64,000 bases of DNA from Tetmemena sp. SeJ-2015 (GCA_027382625.1 JAJKFJ010022837.1:124001-188000); one strand, 5' to 3'. Positions 46,243-56,445 are shown, counted from the stretch's first letter. Notes: generated from the letters alone by a model not told the origin. Translations and numbers: made by a program.

Positions 46243-49200
46243 TCATTTTGCAGCCATCTCCTACTCTAAAATCTTATTTACCAAAATTTGAGAATTCAAG
46301 AATCGATTCTTGAACTCATCCAAACATCTCTAATCTGATATATTAGCTATTTTCTCTGCCAAGGATGGCTTTCCAACTTAGCTTTAATCTTTAATCTCCA
46401 TGATTAAATTTAGACCAACTTTCTCTTCATAATGAATTAATTCAACAAAATAAAAAGCGAGAGAAATAATACAACACATAACTAAATTCATGCATTTAAT
46501 CTTGGAAGGTATTTCTAATACTTCCATAAGATCGGTAACTATTTCTTTGAGAAACAATTTAGCTTTGGAGATATCTTTATAACAAATTCAGATTTATCCA
46601 CTTCTTTATTTTAGATCACAAAAAATCTCCTCTGTTAATTTATTATTCTTACAATCAGGGTGGTAGTCAAAATTTAAATGTACGTTAGATTCGCGACGAT
46701 GAGCTTGCTGATGGCGTGACTGGAAATGCTTGGCGGTTGGAAATAATATGTTCTATTCTAGGTGGAATTTAATTGGAAAGGAGAATTAATTAAAAGTACG
46801 CCATCATTAAATTAAAAACATCAAATTAGCAAATAATTAGTCTGGAATATTGGAATATTGGAATATTCCAATCTTTGGAAACTGGAATATTCTAGTGGCA
46901 AATAGAAGGAAACAATCAGAATCGGGCCAGGAATACTTAAGAGATGTCCGTAATTAGGGCGTAGAAATATTCCAATAGTCTAAAGTGATTAGACTCGGAA
47001 GTGAGATATATAAAAGAGGGTGTGAATATTCAATTATTATTTAAAACATCGGTGACTCTAGAAAATGAAATACAGCATTCGCAATCTCAACGAAATAATA
47101 TGCAACCTATAAAAGAACACACAAAGAAAGATCCTAAGTCCTACCACAGCAAGAGGGCCTTCTTCAATCAGCTTAGTATGGTCCTGACTCCAGACCAAGC
47201 TTTGTAGCTTTAAGATCAGCTATAAAACTAATTTGAAGAGATTGAGCAGACCCCGATATTCGAAACCACTGGGAATAAGCAGCAGTTCTTGGTGATCCTT
47301 CTGAAATAGAGCTCCTTTGGCAGAAGCAAGTAATACTTTCTCAATATTAACTACGCAGGAAGAAAGTATTTGGACGAGTTGGGGATTCACTGCACAGGTA
47401 TCAGCCGCAGCAATCTTTCGAAGGCAATCAAGTAAAATGGCCCTGCGAAAATGCTTGTTGGAACTGCGGAGCGCATTCTAAAGGAGCTTGAGTGCAAATA
47501 GAAGAGTCCAGCTGTTGAGGGGTAAATCAATATAGCAGAGGAGGAAAAGGAAAGCGATTCAATTTGCCAGCAAGTAATTCAGCTCATTAGAGAAGGCAAA
47601 GTCTTCAGTTACCAGGACCTTTTCAATAGAAATATGGGCGACTCTGTCACGAGTGAGATGCTGACTGACCGCAGAAGGAAGCTAGAAAGCTTATTCAGGC
47701 TCTTTAAAAACGCAGGTGTCATCAAACAACAGAAAGTGGACCACATCGAGCAGCTGGTGATGTACTTGGAAAGAATGAGATTGGAGCCTGCCAGAAAAGC
47801 AACAGCCAATTGTGTTTCGGATGAAGTGATCCGCCATTTCCAGCTTAGAGATGCGTTGGACGCCATTTACGACATCATCATCTTGCAGAGTGATCCAAAA
47901 ATGAAATGTGTCTGGCTTCACGGCCTCAATGGGACTGGCAAAAGTTCCCTAGCAAGACTACTCGAATAGATCTTCCAGTCAGAGAGATTAGAGGAAGTGG
48001 ATGACAATTTCTGCCTGGATTAGAAATCGGAGGGAATACTTCCCACTCTGGCCATATTGGACGAAATCAACTGCCCGATCTTCTTCAGAAAAAAGAGCCT
48101 GGCAAAGATGAAGCGGTTCCTCGAGGGCTCAGGATTTGTACTAAATGTGAAGCACGGGGAAGCAGGCAAGCGATTTGTGGGCTGCTCTACTTTGATCACC
48201 TCAAATGAGACACCTTTGAGACACATGAGTGAGCTGGACAGAGGTGCGTTCTTGGCTCGAGTTAGATTTGTGGAGATGCACAGAAGCAAGAACTACACCC
48301 AGAAGACTTTCCCTTTGAACGCGGATCAACTCGCACTATACTTTGAGCAGAGACTTATTGAGGATGGGAGGATCACGGCTGGTGTAGGAGAAGAAATTGA
48401 TGAGCTCATAGACACCTGCACACAAGACTTCACGCTAATTGACAAGGGAAACTTCTTATGACAATCAATGAGAATGTATGATCGCTAATGCAAATAAGTA
48501 TTTCCCTAAGTAATTTATTAATACATTATATTCACACCCTCTTTTATATATCTCACTTCCGAGTCTAATCACTTTAGACTATTGGAATATTTCTACGCCC
48601 TAATTACGGACATCTCTTAAGTATTCCTGGCCCGATTCTGATTGTTTCCTTCTATTTGCCACTAGAATATTCCAGTTTTCAAAGATTGGAATATTCCAAT
48701 ATTCCAATATTCCAGACTAATTATTTGCTAATTTGATGTTTTTAATTTAATGATGGCGTACTTTTAATTAATTCTCCTTTCCAATTAAATTCCACCTAGA
48801 ATAGAAGATATTATTTCCAACCGCCAAGCATTTCCAGTCACGCCATCAGCAAGCTCATCGTCGCGAATCTAACGTACATTTAAATTTTGACTACCACCCT
48901 GATTGTAAGAATATTGTTAATTATCTTTCTTTTAAGATTTTTCCTCCTCCCTTTGATTAGAATTCTGCGCTTACTAAGAATCCTTAACTTCCTTTTTGTC
49001 GGCACTTTAAGAACTCTCCTTTTTCTTTTCATTTTTGGATTTATCTTTCTGATTCTTATTTGGAGAACGCCATAGCTTAAGCAAGTCAAAATCAAAGACA
49101 GTCAACTATCTTTAAACTATCTGTATCTACGATTATGATAAGTATTTAGAAGAATTCAAGCAACAACTTGTCTTCTATTTTAAGACTAACATTCTAAGTT

Positions 49201-52200
49201 TTCTAAAGTTTAAATACGAAATTTATTATTTCTTGCAACATTATCTATTGAAAAATATAGGATTCTGAAGTTATTTCAATCGAATTAACTAAGATTAACT
49301 CAAGATTCTGCGTGTAGTAAATTAAGAAATCAAATTCATAACTAAGAATCTTGATTCTATGAACTATCAAGTATAAGCTTACTCCTACTCATTATCTCCT
49401 CTGTCCTTGGTACTCACTAGTATCTATATTTTACTGTTTATCTTGTGATCTTAGGTTTTCAGAGAGAATGTTCTCTGGCTTTATTTTGGAATCTCCCCCC
49501 ATTTCTGGGGTGTTCCTTTCGTTATACTTTTTCAAATCCTATTCAGTCACTTCCTTATCCTGCTCCTACCTTCTACGGAGTTCTTATCTGTGCTTAGTTT
49601 GAGCTATCTACTTTTTAAGTCTGTCGTCAGATGACAACCCTACATTAAAAATACTGCTAAATATATCTCTTTGAATAACATCCTTGAGAAAGTCTTAGTC
49701 AGGACTCTACTCGAACTCTCCCTTGTATTTCTTGCCAAGTTAAAATAAGTCCTCCGCAGTTCTGTCTGTCTTCTTCAGCAATCCTAGAGATTCCTTCAAT
49801 TAGAAAATTGATAAATTAGCTTAGTTAATATTAATTATTGCTTAGCTGATTTCCATCTATCTTGCAGAAAAGAGAGACTCCTTATGGGCGTTTGCTAAAT
49901 TTAAAAGACTTGATTTTCACGAAGAAGCAAGGTATTATTGAAACTACAACTTAGTTTTTGATATCGCCTCATGAGTTCAAGAATTTTAATTTAAAAGTAT
50001 ACCATCACCTTCCTCATCATTCATTCCTATAGATGAATTGAAAAAGGAGACTTTAAGTTATTAATCTTAATAGATTAGTTTCATTAACCATAGCTAATCA
50101 TATAAATATAGTGGGCATTAAAAAATCAAGAAGCACGAGGTCAATTCTTCTTGAACCAATTGAATCCTGAGTCTGCCGTCTTGCTTGAGCTATCCACCTT
50201 GTATTCCTCCTCTCTATCAATTAAAAACTCAGGAGGGGGCATCTTATCTGAAATCAAGTCAATATTTATCTATGAGGAATTTAAGTTTCTTAAGTTAAAT
50301 ATATTAATCTCACAATATCGTTTGAGAGCTCTTTCATGGCTATGGTTTCTGAGTCTATGAAATCATTATTCATTTTTCCCTTGAAGTGGGAATAAGATCC
50401 TATGTCATGGTGTCTCTCATTGAATTTGTCTGAGGATCCACTTAGCTTAGAATCCTTATTCAATGCCTGAGCAGCGCCTCTCTTCAAGTCATCAGCTAAT
50501 CCCTGCTTATCGGATTTAAGGTCGAATGAAGAGCCACTAGACTTAGAAGCATTGGTTTCTCTAAAGAATCCTCCAAAACCATCCTCTTGCTTTTTCCTAT
50601 TGCCATCAAGAATCTTCTAAACAGTTTCTTTCCCCTTGCTAAATGGCAAAAGGGGGGGGGCCTTTCCTCGTCATCCACTTTTTTCATGAAAATATGAAAA
50701 ATCACTGTCTTGCCTAAAATTAGCCAGAAACACCAATTTTTTAGTCCTAATTCAATTTAAGAGGGCTTATCACGATCATATTCTTTAATTAAGAAAACAT
50801 TTAGAACCTTCGAGAAATATTAATTTATAAAAAAAATTAAAATTTAAAGGAGTGGCAACATCACTAGGATAATTAATTCATTCACAAGTTGAAGATATCA
50901 AATGTAAAAAATAAAAAGTAATCTAACCACCTTATCACAGTTTTCGAGTCTTTTTCACTTTTAGTATCCCCTAATAGCATAATCTGGGCTACAAAATATA
51001 TCTAAGTCATTTTATTTAAGTAAATACATATTGTTCTTTAATTGTATGATTAAATATGTAATTTCATGTATTTTAGATTTCTTTCAAAATATTCTAGAAT
51101 TGAATATCGAAACCTTAGCTATTAAATAGCAGTAAGCATGTATAAATGAAATTCATCTCATTTATAAATGTCTTTTGTAGAATTGATATTTTCGGTAGTT
51201 AATTATTATCTTATATTTTGAAAACATATATTTTTATTCAATAAAATAAAGTCTTTATTCTATAAAATTGCATTTAAAATACAAAATTTTGTCTTACTGA
51301 TTCTAAATAAATTAAGCTTTATTTTCTAAATTAAAGAATATGATCGTGATAAGCCCTCTTAAATTGAATTAGGACTAAAAAATTGGTGTTTTTGGCTAAT
51401 TTTAGGCAAGACAGTGATTTTTCATATTTTCATGAAAAAAAGTGGATGACGAGGAAAGGCCCCCCCCCTGGCAAAATATTATAATGAATAAGAATAAGAA
51501 ACAAGAATAAGTTTCTTAGGATGATAGCATCTTGAGAATTCATATAGCACTTACTCAGCTAAATCAAAAGATGAGTTTTGATTTTTTTATGAAAAACTGG
51601 CAAAAGGAATTGAGATTTAGGTGGATTATGAGAGGCCACAAAGAGCCTTGAATCGAAGTTTGGTCAAATTATTCAGCATAGCTTTAATTAATTATTAAAG
51701 TCACTTAATCTAGCAGGCAATTGAAAAGTGTGAATGAAATTAAACTAGTAATAAAATCAAGACAAAAATCAGATTAAATTGAATTGTACTAGTTACAGCA
51801 AGAGAGTAAAATTCTCTTTCTCAGCTCGTTCTTGGATCTACAATTGCTGTTAAGAAAATATTTTATAAACTTACTAGAATCGAACAATCCTTTCTTGATA
51901 TGTTAAGTCAATGGTTGAGTAGCTCTTGAACCCTAAGTTTCTGAATCAACGTTGTCATTTTTAACTCTTTCCTCGGCAATTTGTTTGAGATCATACGGAA
52001 CCCCGGGATCTCTTTACACGAGAGGGTCGAAAGAATGCCCCACTAAATTCTCCAAGCCTTACCTATCTTGCATTTAAATCATGTGATGAGGGTTGTCAAA
52101 AGATGGATCAGTAGTTTTAAATATAGCAAGATTCATTTAATTAAGAAAGTTTTGTAAATGTAATGTCTACCCTCATATCCTACTGCACCTTTATTTAAGT

Positions 52201-52345
52201 GATACTTATCGAAGACAGGGTCTGGGTTCACATCCTCATGACTCTTACCAATATTCTTTTCATACTCGTAATCATTTTCTCTAAAGTTTGACATTAACCT
52301 ATCTTTGTGATCTCTACTGACATTTTGATCCCCTTCCTTTCAATT
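46243..52345 (-). CDS. Unknown protein; host gene of two inserted elements
   Basis: Minus-strand coding from about 52345 (Met candidate at 52294; first block DHKDRLMSNFRENDYEYEK) to TGA 46245-46243. Blocks: HYIYKTTDPSFDNPHHMIQM across an IES, GHSFDPLVQRDPGVPYDLKQ, NPPKSQFLLPFSKGKETVQK across the 50.6-51.6 kb insert, GFGGFFRETNASKSSGSSFD, EDLFQLGKKYKGEFEQSPDQ, a lysine/glutamine-rich stretch (SPNKNQKDKSKNEKKKESSQ), then RRFFVIQNKEVDKSEFVIKI immediately beyond the helicase element, and a C-terminal helix LDEFKNRFLNSQILVNKILE. No domain is recognised. The 5' end may extend into the duplicated region near 52.5 kb. Several borders remain unresolved. Confidence 0.6.
46425..46546. other. IES, pointer AGAAA (TTTCT on +), 122 bp
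   Basis: TTTCT at 46420-46424 and 46542-46546. Removal gives KLNCFSKKVGLNLIMEIKDQ in the host gene. Confidence 0.65.
46644..47029 (+). repeat. Left terminal inverted repeat, 386 bp
   Basis: Inverted partner of 48528-48913. It contains several GGAATATT iterons at 46843-46892, including a TTGGAATATTCCAA palindrome, and a TATA box near its inner end. One visible difference from the right arm is G/C near 46749; another lies near 46876. Confidence 0.9.
47007..47016 (+). promoter_or_regulatory. TATA box of the helicase gene
   Basis: TATATAAAAG, about 84-93 bp before the chosen ATG. It lies inside the repeat arm, so the right arm carries the same box pointing inward on the minus strand. Confidence 0.55.
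47100..48461 (+). CDS. Superfamily 3 helicase, parvovirus NS1/CRESS Rep type
   Basis: Intact 453-residue frame from ATG 47100 to TGA 48459-48461, with TAA/TAG as glutamine in at least ten places, so it is adapted to the host code. C-terminal SF3 ATPase core: Walker A GLNGTGKS (residues 275-282), Walker B-like LAILDEI (318-323), a B' motif KRFLEGSGF..NVKHG (338-353), motif C TLITSN (364-369), and the downstream LDRGAFLARVRF arginine region (379-390). This is the order in Rep/NS1 proteins that unwind viral or plasmid DNA. The N-terminal 230 residues are helical and basic. I see no HUH nuclease motif (HxH with a catalytic Tyr), so a nicking activity is not shown. It is more GC-rich than the flanks. 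The first in-frame ATG after the TATA box is taken as the start. Confidence 0.8.
48528..48913 (-). repeat. Right terminal inverted repeat, 386 bp
   Basis: Reverse complement of 46644-47029 with about two mismatches. The iterons mirror the left arm at about 48663-48715. Confidence 0.9.
50644..50651. repeat. Octamer TGGCAAAA, copy 1 of 3
   Basis: Other copies lie at 51469-51476 and 51598-51605. Copies 1 and 2 flank an inverted-repeat element, and copies 2 and 3 flank the adjoining AT-rich stretch. Confidence 0.8.
50652..51468. mobile_element. 817-bp inverted-repeat element, non-coding (MITE-like)
   Basis: Terminal inverted repeats of about 139 bp (50652-50790 and 51329-51468), nearly perfect, with ends G9CCTTTCCTCG. 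The core is AT-rich with no coding frame. It is flanked by the 8-bp repeat TGGCAAAA. The ends do not resemble the helicase element, but the 8-bp flanking repeat length is the same. It needs a transposase from elsewhere. It lies in the host gene between the blocks KSQFLLP and FSKGKETV. Confidence 0.85.
51469..51597. other. IES-like stretch between octamer copies 2 and 3
   Basis: AT-rich, non-coding. With the element it separates two coding segments of the host gene. Collapse of 50652-51605 to one TGGCAAAA copy gives SHNPPKSQFLLPFSKGKETV in frame on the minus strand. Confidence 0.6.
52119..52153. other. IES, pointer AAAACT (AGTTTT on +), 35 bp
   Basis: AGTTTT at 52113-52118 and 52148-52153. 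Removal gives GRHYIYKTTDPSFDNPHH. Confidence 0.75.
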
Positions 52346-52439
52346 AGAATGCGCTTGATTTTTGTCTTGTTAACTATAGTAGAAATTTTAATTAAAATCG
52401 GCGATTTGTTAAAATAATAAATGGAGAGTTGCAACTTCG

Positions 52440-53290
52440 TGTCAGTTGAAATCGCTGATTCACCCCCTGATCTGCAGCTTGTTCGATAGCTTATTGAAAA
52501 TTAATATGAGTTTCTTCTTTAATCATCTTCATAGCACCTCTCAGCAGTGAGATATTACTCACGCACTCTTCATCATCATCTTCATCATTGTCATTCAAAT
52601 TTGTGTCGCTTATAACTCTGTACTGAGCGCTCCCACACAAAAATTGCTAGGATGAAAAGTTCTTAGAATTTCATGCTGAATCGAATGGTGTAATTATGGC
52701 TCAAATACGATTACTTTATCGGAGGTAGATACAAACAAATGCAAAAAAATATATTATTCTCACATAACAGCTGTAGAAGACGAATTTAGAAATAGGAGCT
52801 AAAGCATTTTACTCTGAATTTGAGATGAATTCGTTGACTTTGGCTATGCTCTCAGGTAATTGCAATTTTACATCTCCTTTAAAAAGTTATTATCTTCAAT
52901 TAATCTCTTTGCGAACTATGATTTGGATTGTTTATATTTCAGAATATACTTACTCTTATGCTTTATTCAGTGTTCAGCATTTCGAATTATCATTCTCTCA
53001 TTACAATGTTTGTTAGGAGTGGGCCAAGAAAAACTTTCAATCATGTCGCATTTTCTTCTTTGAGCCAAATGTGAATTCTTACCATCTTATTAATGAAAAT
53101 AATTATCTAAAAAATAATCAAGAATATGAACTATTTAAACTACATTTTATGAGTTTCTCTCAACCTCCGATCAAATAATCGTATTTTAGCCATAATATTT
53201 GAATTTGACACACTTCAACTGCCACTCATTTATTCCATTTATATTTAATATTTAATTTAATTCTCTTTTTTATTAAATTCTTAGCTATAT
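52440..53290 (-). repeat. Duplicated segment, copy 2 (inverted relative to 19505-19865)
   Basis: Similarity to copy 1 covers 53290-53193 and 52696-52440, read on the minus strand, and is split by an inserted 496-bp element. The coding part reads SSQQFLCGSAQYRVISDTNL and an acidic run, then AIEQAADQGVNQRFQ. This copy lies directly upstream of the host gene and may encode its N-terminus. Confidence 0.6.
52697..53192. mobile_element. 496-bp TA-flanked inverted-repeat element
   Basis: The ends are TGGCTCAAATACGATTACTT (52697 onward) and, inverted, TGGCTAAAATACGATTATTT (ending at 53192). The repeat runs about 30 bp, to CGGAGG. TA lies on both sides (52695-52696 and 53193-53194). The inserted DNA is absent from copy 1 of the duplicated segment, which serves as an empty site. 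TA flanks and short inverted repeats fit a Tc1/mariner-like non-autonomous element. No conserved coding frame is seen inside. Confidence 0.75.
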
Positions 53291-54761
53291 CTTAACTCTC
53301 TTAGTCATTGCCTTGATCCCAATTCTATTGACTCAGTTTTGAATCCTAATTCTGCTCTTGTTTTTATCGATGAGCTTGCTTATACTTAACTCCTCCTTAG
53401 TCTTAAGCATTTCCCATGTCTGCCATTAAGTCTGCTTGTAGTTTTGTCTGCTCATCCATTGAGTCTACCACATTTTCAGAGAATTCCTATTCAGCTTCAG
53501 ATTCATTGACTATTTCAGGCTAAAGCTTGGCAATTTTCTCAGCTTCTTATTTATCAGCAGACCTTTAATCTTCTTAACTGTTTGCCTTCATCTAAAATTT
53601 ATCACCCTTTAAAATTCTAATCAGTAACTTTTTATGAACCCTTCTCTTTTCTGTCGTTAGATTCCTGAGATTAGGTTTCGTTTTCTTAAGAATATTGAGA
53701 GCCTTGCTGCTTATCCTGCTTTTTCTAGTAGTGATAGGCATAGCGTGGCAAGTCAGGATTCCTCGAATGGTCATCCTGAAGATCTTGATTGTCTATCTGC
53801 CTTTTTTCCTCCTGAACTGTATATCTATCTTAGCTGTAGTTTCTATCATAAACTACATTGGAATCATTAGACTACTGAGCCTTCTATTTCTGCCCATTAT
53901 TACGGTCTTAATAAGTAATTGCTCTGAGTTAAAAAATAGCAATTTATATCTTCAATGACTTAGTCTTTTAACTCATACTCACTTAACGGCTGCTGGTGTT
54001 TTTCCCTCAAGGAATAATTGTACTCTCTGTTTTCTTAAGGCTTGTTTTGAGCAGATTACAAATCCTGCATTTCTAGTAGTCGCCTCATCATCAAGCTTCT
54101 TGAATCTAGATTCTCCAAAGAATCCACAGATGGCTCCCTTAAAATATAAATAACTAAATTTAAATGTAAGAGTGCCTTTGTCTGATAGTTTCAAGTTCAG
54201 ACTCTATTTTCTTCTCCTTCTTTTCATCATGAGTCTATTAATTTGACCCAAATTAACGATAAAAGGGCTGGGAGTAGAATGACAGTCTTAGTAGAGATAA
54301 TTTGTCTAAGATTATCCTCCTAGGTAGCATCAGATTTTACATTTAATCAATTTTAAGATTCTTTACTCGATATGTCAAGTTAGCTGCTCAATATTATTGG
54401 CTTATCAACTTCAAAATGCACTTTGAAAATATGAATGATTGTATTTAAATGAATAATTCTAGTCTATGGAAGAAGAGGAGGAAGTGGATTGAGTGGAGCA
54501 GGAAGCAGAGAGGGGGATTAGATTCTCCAAATACTTGTCTATGGGGTAAAACTCGCAGTTCTACAGCCACTTAAACTTAGTGGGGTGTTGACTTTGGTCG
54601 TATCTCCCTTCCTTACAGATTCCATCAGCTGTAGTCAGAGGCCATTCGGTCGCTGTCAGGTGTGAAATTAACTATGTTTGCATTTGCTTTATCTTTCTCT
54701 CATGATAAGAAGAGATGATGTCACTGCAGGGGCACGATAAAATAATCATCAATAATTGCAT
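53226..54761 (-). CDS. Unknown protein
   Basis: ATG candidate 54761-54759 (MQLLMIILSCPCSDIISSYH). Blocks follow: TATEWPLTTADGICKEGRYD, HPTKFKWLQNCEFYPIDKYL (54590-54540), a basic EKKEKKIESELETIRQ, a compact domain-like stretch GAICGFFGESRFKKL and NAGFVICSKQALRKQRVQLF (54140-54030), then Q/N/D-rich DRYTVQEEKRQIDNQDLQ, and a helical end QPEIVNESEAEQEFSENVV to TGA 53228-53226. IESs separate the blocks. A TGA near 53608 with a frame change may split it into two genes. I do not recognise the compact domain. Confidence 0.5.
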
Positions 54762-54832
54762 TGAGGAAATTTCAAATTCAATCATCATACGCTATAATAT
54801 TACATACAAATATATTAAACAGACTACTCAGA

Positions 54833-56445
54833 ATGGAATAGCACAAGGCTAAGAGACTCCAAAAACTATATCAATCTAAGTTCATCATTATCAGGCATGC
54901 TACACTTATTTCTATTATATTTGCCAATTCAACCTTCAACTTCTAATGGAGAGTAAATCATAATTCTACGAGAAATAAACCATAACTTCAAAGTTATGTG
55001 AAAATAGAGATCGTGTTTATATTTACTATGAGATTATTCAGAACGAAGATTTACTTGACTGTCCTCTTTCAGATGAAGAAGATAAAATCACTTTTCCATT
55101 TCAAACTGCGTATCTGCTTTTCAAAGACCACAGTAGCTTCAATCTATTTTCATCGTTCACCCTATGTTGAGAGAAAACACTCACACCGTTTGTGATATAA
55201 AATTTAAGTCATAAAATACGAGTTGTAGATATTCCTGAGTGTATTGAAACTGTTTAGGAAGAGTACTCTTCCAAGTTTCCTCATTTAGACTTCTCACTCA
55301 TCGGAGAGAAACTTCCATAAGAAGAAAGACGTGTATGGTACTACCACGACTACCAAGAGCCAGTTGATAGATTTATAGAGATCAGAAACAAGAAGGATTC
55401 CAAAGAGACGAGAAACAAATCATGTTAGATGAAATCAAGAAGACTTATCCTAACAGATTGGAGAGCGCTCTCAATACTTACAAGAGGCGAGAAATCTTTA
55501 AACGCTGCCTTTTGGAGCATCATCAATTGCAAATCTGCATAGTCGGCCACTCTCAGTTCTTTTCACACCTTGCATATAGTGATTAGATACTAAAGACTAG
55601 AATGAGGATATTCTAAAAATAAAAGCTGCCCTGGGTGAGAAATCGCTTTCGACACCATAGTCTTGCGGGTGCAAGCAGTTTGGATAAGATCTTAACGATA
55701 GAAAAGCTAGTAGCGACTCTGAAGGTAGCTGCCGTTTGCACGACCCGTCTCATAAATATACAATTTACTATATAGAGTGATTTAAGCTTAGTTAGAGCAG
55801 AGTATGAGAGGTTGTTTCACCAACATTGCATATAAATACTCTCTGGCTACTATTCAAATCAGTCGAATAGATGCAAGTAATATTAAAATTTAATAAAACC
55901 ACACGAGCAGCTCATCGCAAAAGAAAAATGGGGCTCTAAAAATAGTTACTTGAGCTTATAGTGATTTAATAATTTCAATTTATCTATGACGATATTAAGA
56001 GCTCATATTCTAAAAGACATAAGATAAAATTTTCACAGATAGCTGGTGAGTGAATTTCTTAGATATATAAGATGAAGAAGCCCTAGCGGCATCTAAGTTT
56101 TAAACAGATCACTCAAATTAATGTAAAAAATATTCTAAAGTTTCTGCTGCTTTTTTAGCCAGAGAGATAGATAGTCATAGTGGTTGATATATAAAATACA
56201 TTCTTAATTTATTTAAATTTATCTAATCATATGAGAATATCTATCTCTGCTATTAAAAAAATCAACTTCTAATGGGAGAAGGCCACCGAAGATATTGAGC
56301 ATGGTATAGAGACGGAAAAGAAATACTACTTTAATTTTACTCAGATGTAGGAGTAAGGCAATGTGAGGAGGCTGCTTCACTAGCAGCTTCTCTACAAAAT
56401 GTTAAAACGGTCATGATATCTCCCCTGAGAAGAGCACTTCAAACT
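54833..56445 (+). CDS. Histidine phosphatase (PGAM-like), scrambled gene
   Basis: Branch-1 histidine phosphatase, catalysing phosphate transfer through a phosphohistidine. ATG 54833 (MEQHKAKRLQKLYQSKF) leads to the RHG signature: the IES at 54900-54948 (pointer ATG) must go to give IIIRHGESKSQ. Next comes NEDLLDCPLSD, ending at pointer CAGATG (55070-55075). The following segment in protein order is displaced to 56342-56445: VGVRQCEEAASLAASLQ, then VMISPLRRALQT. It ends in pointer TTCAAACT, which also occurs at 55100-55107, where the next segment begins (AYLLFKDH). Then HPMLRENTHTVCDI, an IES with pointer GATAT, PECIETVQEEYSSKF, and the second catalytic His in CIVGHSQFFSHLAYS near 55550. A frame change near 55130 and the true 3' end are unresolved. 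Confidence 0.8.
54900..54948. other. IES, pointer ATG, 49 bp, splits the RHG active site
   Basis: ATG at 54897-54899 and 54946-54948. The germline reads RHA; removal changes it to RHGES, the catalytic signature. Confidence 0.85.
55199..55232. other. IES, pointer GATAT, 34 bp
   Basis: GATAT at 55194-55198 and 55228-55232. Removal gives ENTHTVCDIPECIETVQEEY. Confidence 0.8.
56342..56445 (+). other. Displaced coding segment (MDS) of the phosphatase
   Basis: It begins with CAGATG (56342-56347) and ends with TTCAAACT (56438-56445). The same words occur at 55070-55075 and 55100-55107. It encodes the VMISPLRRALQT motif, which belongs between DCPLSD and AYLLFKDH. Same strand, about 1.2 kb downstream of its proper place. 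Confidence 0.85.

Larger units (their letters stand above)
46641..48914. mobile_element. SF3-helicase element with 386-bp terminal inverted repeats
   Basis: About 2.27 kb. Terminal inverted repeats lie at 46644-47029 and 48528-48913, are equal in length and show only about two mismatches by eye. The element is bounded by an 8-bp direct repeat, TGTTAATT, at 46633-46640 and 48915-48922. It holds one intact gene on + and no other frame. It interrupts the minus-strand host gene. Removing it with one TGTTAATT copy reads KKDNQQRRFFVIQNKEVD without a break, so it must be excised precisely during macronuclear development for the host gene to work. The near-identity of the arms and the intact gene suggest recent activity. 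I know of no described element with this layout; similarity in plan to linear single-stranded DNA parvoviruses is an inference. Confidence 0.85.

Noticed and set aside
47001..47099. Helicase start at the GTG at 47001
   Set aside because: It overlaps the TATA box within the inverted repeat. ATG 47100 follows the box at a sensible distance.
46641..48914. A classical DNA transposon with a transposase
   Set aside because: The only gene is an SF3 ATPase. No DDE or HUH catalytic pattern is visible in the protein or in other frames.
48880..49095. Minus-strand frame running across the element edge into a basic peptide
   Set aside because: It is out of frame with the host gene. The correct frame there reads SPNKNQKDKSKNEKKKES.
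50652..51468. Poly-G and poly-C runs as an assembly artefact only
   Set aside because: They sit exactly at the two ends of a 139-bp inverted repeat and next to an 8-bp flanking repeat, so they belong to an element. The exact run length is still uncertain.
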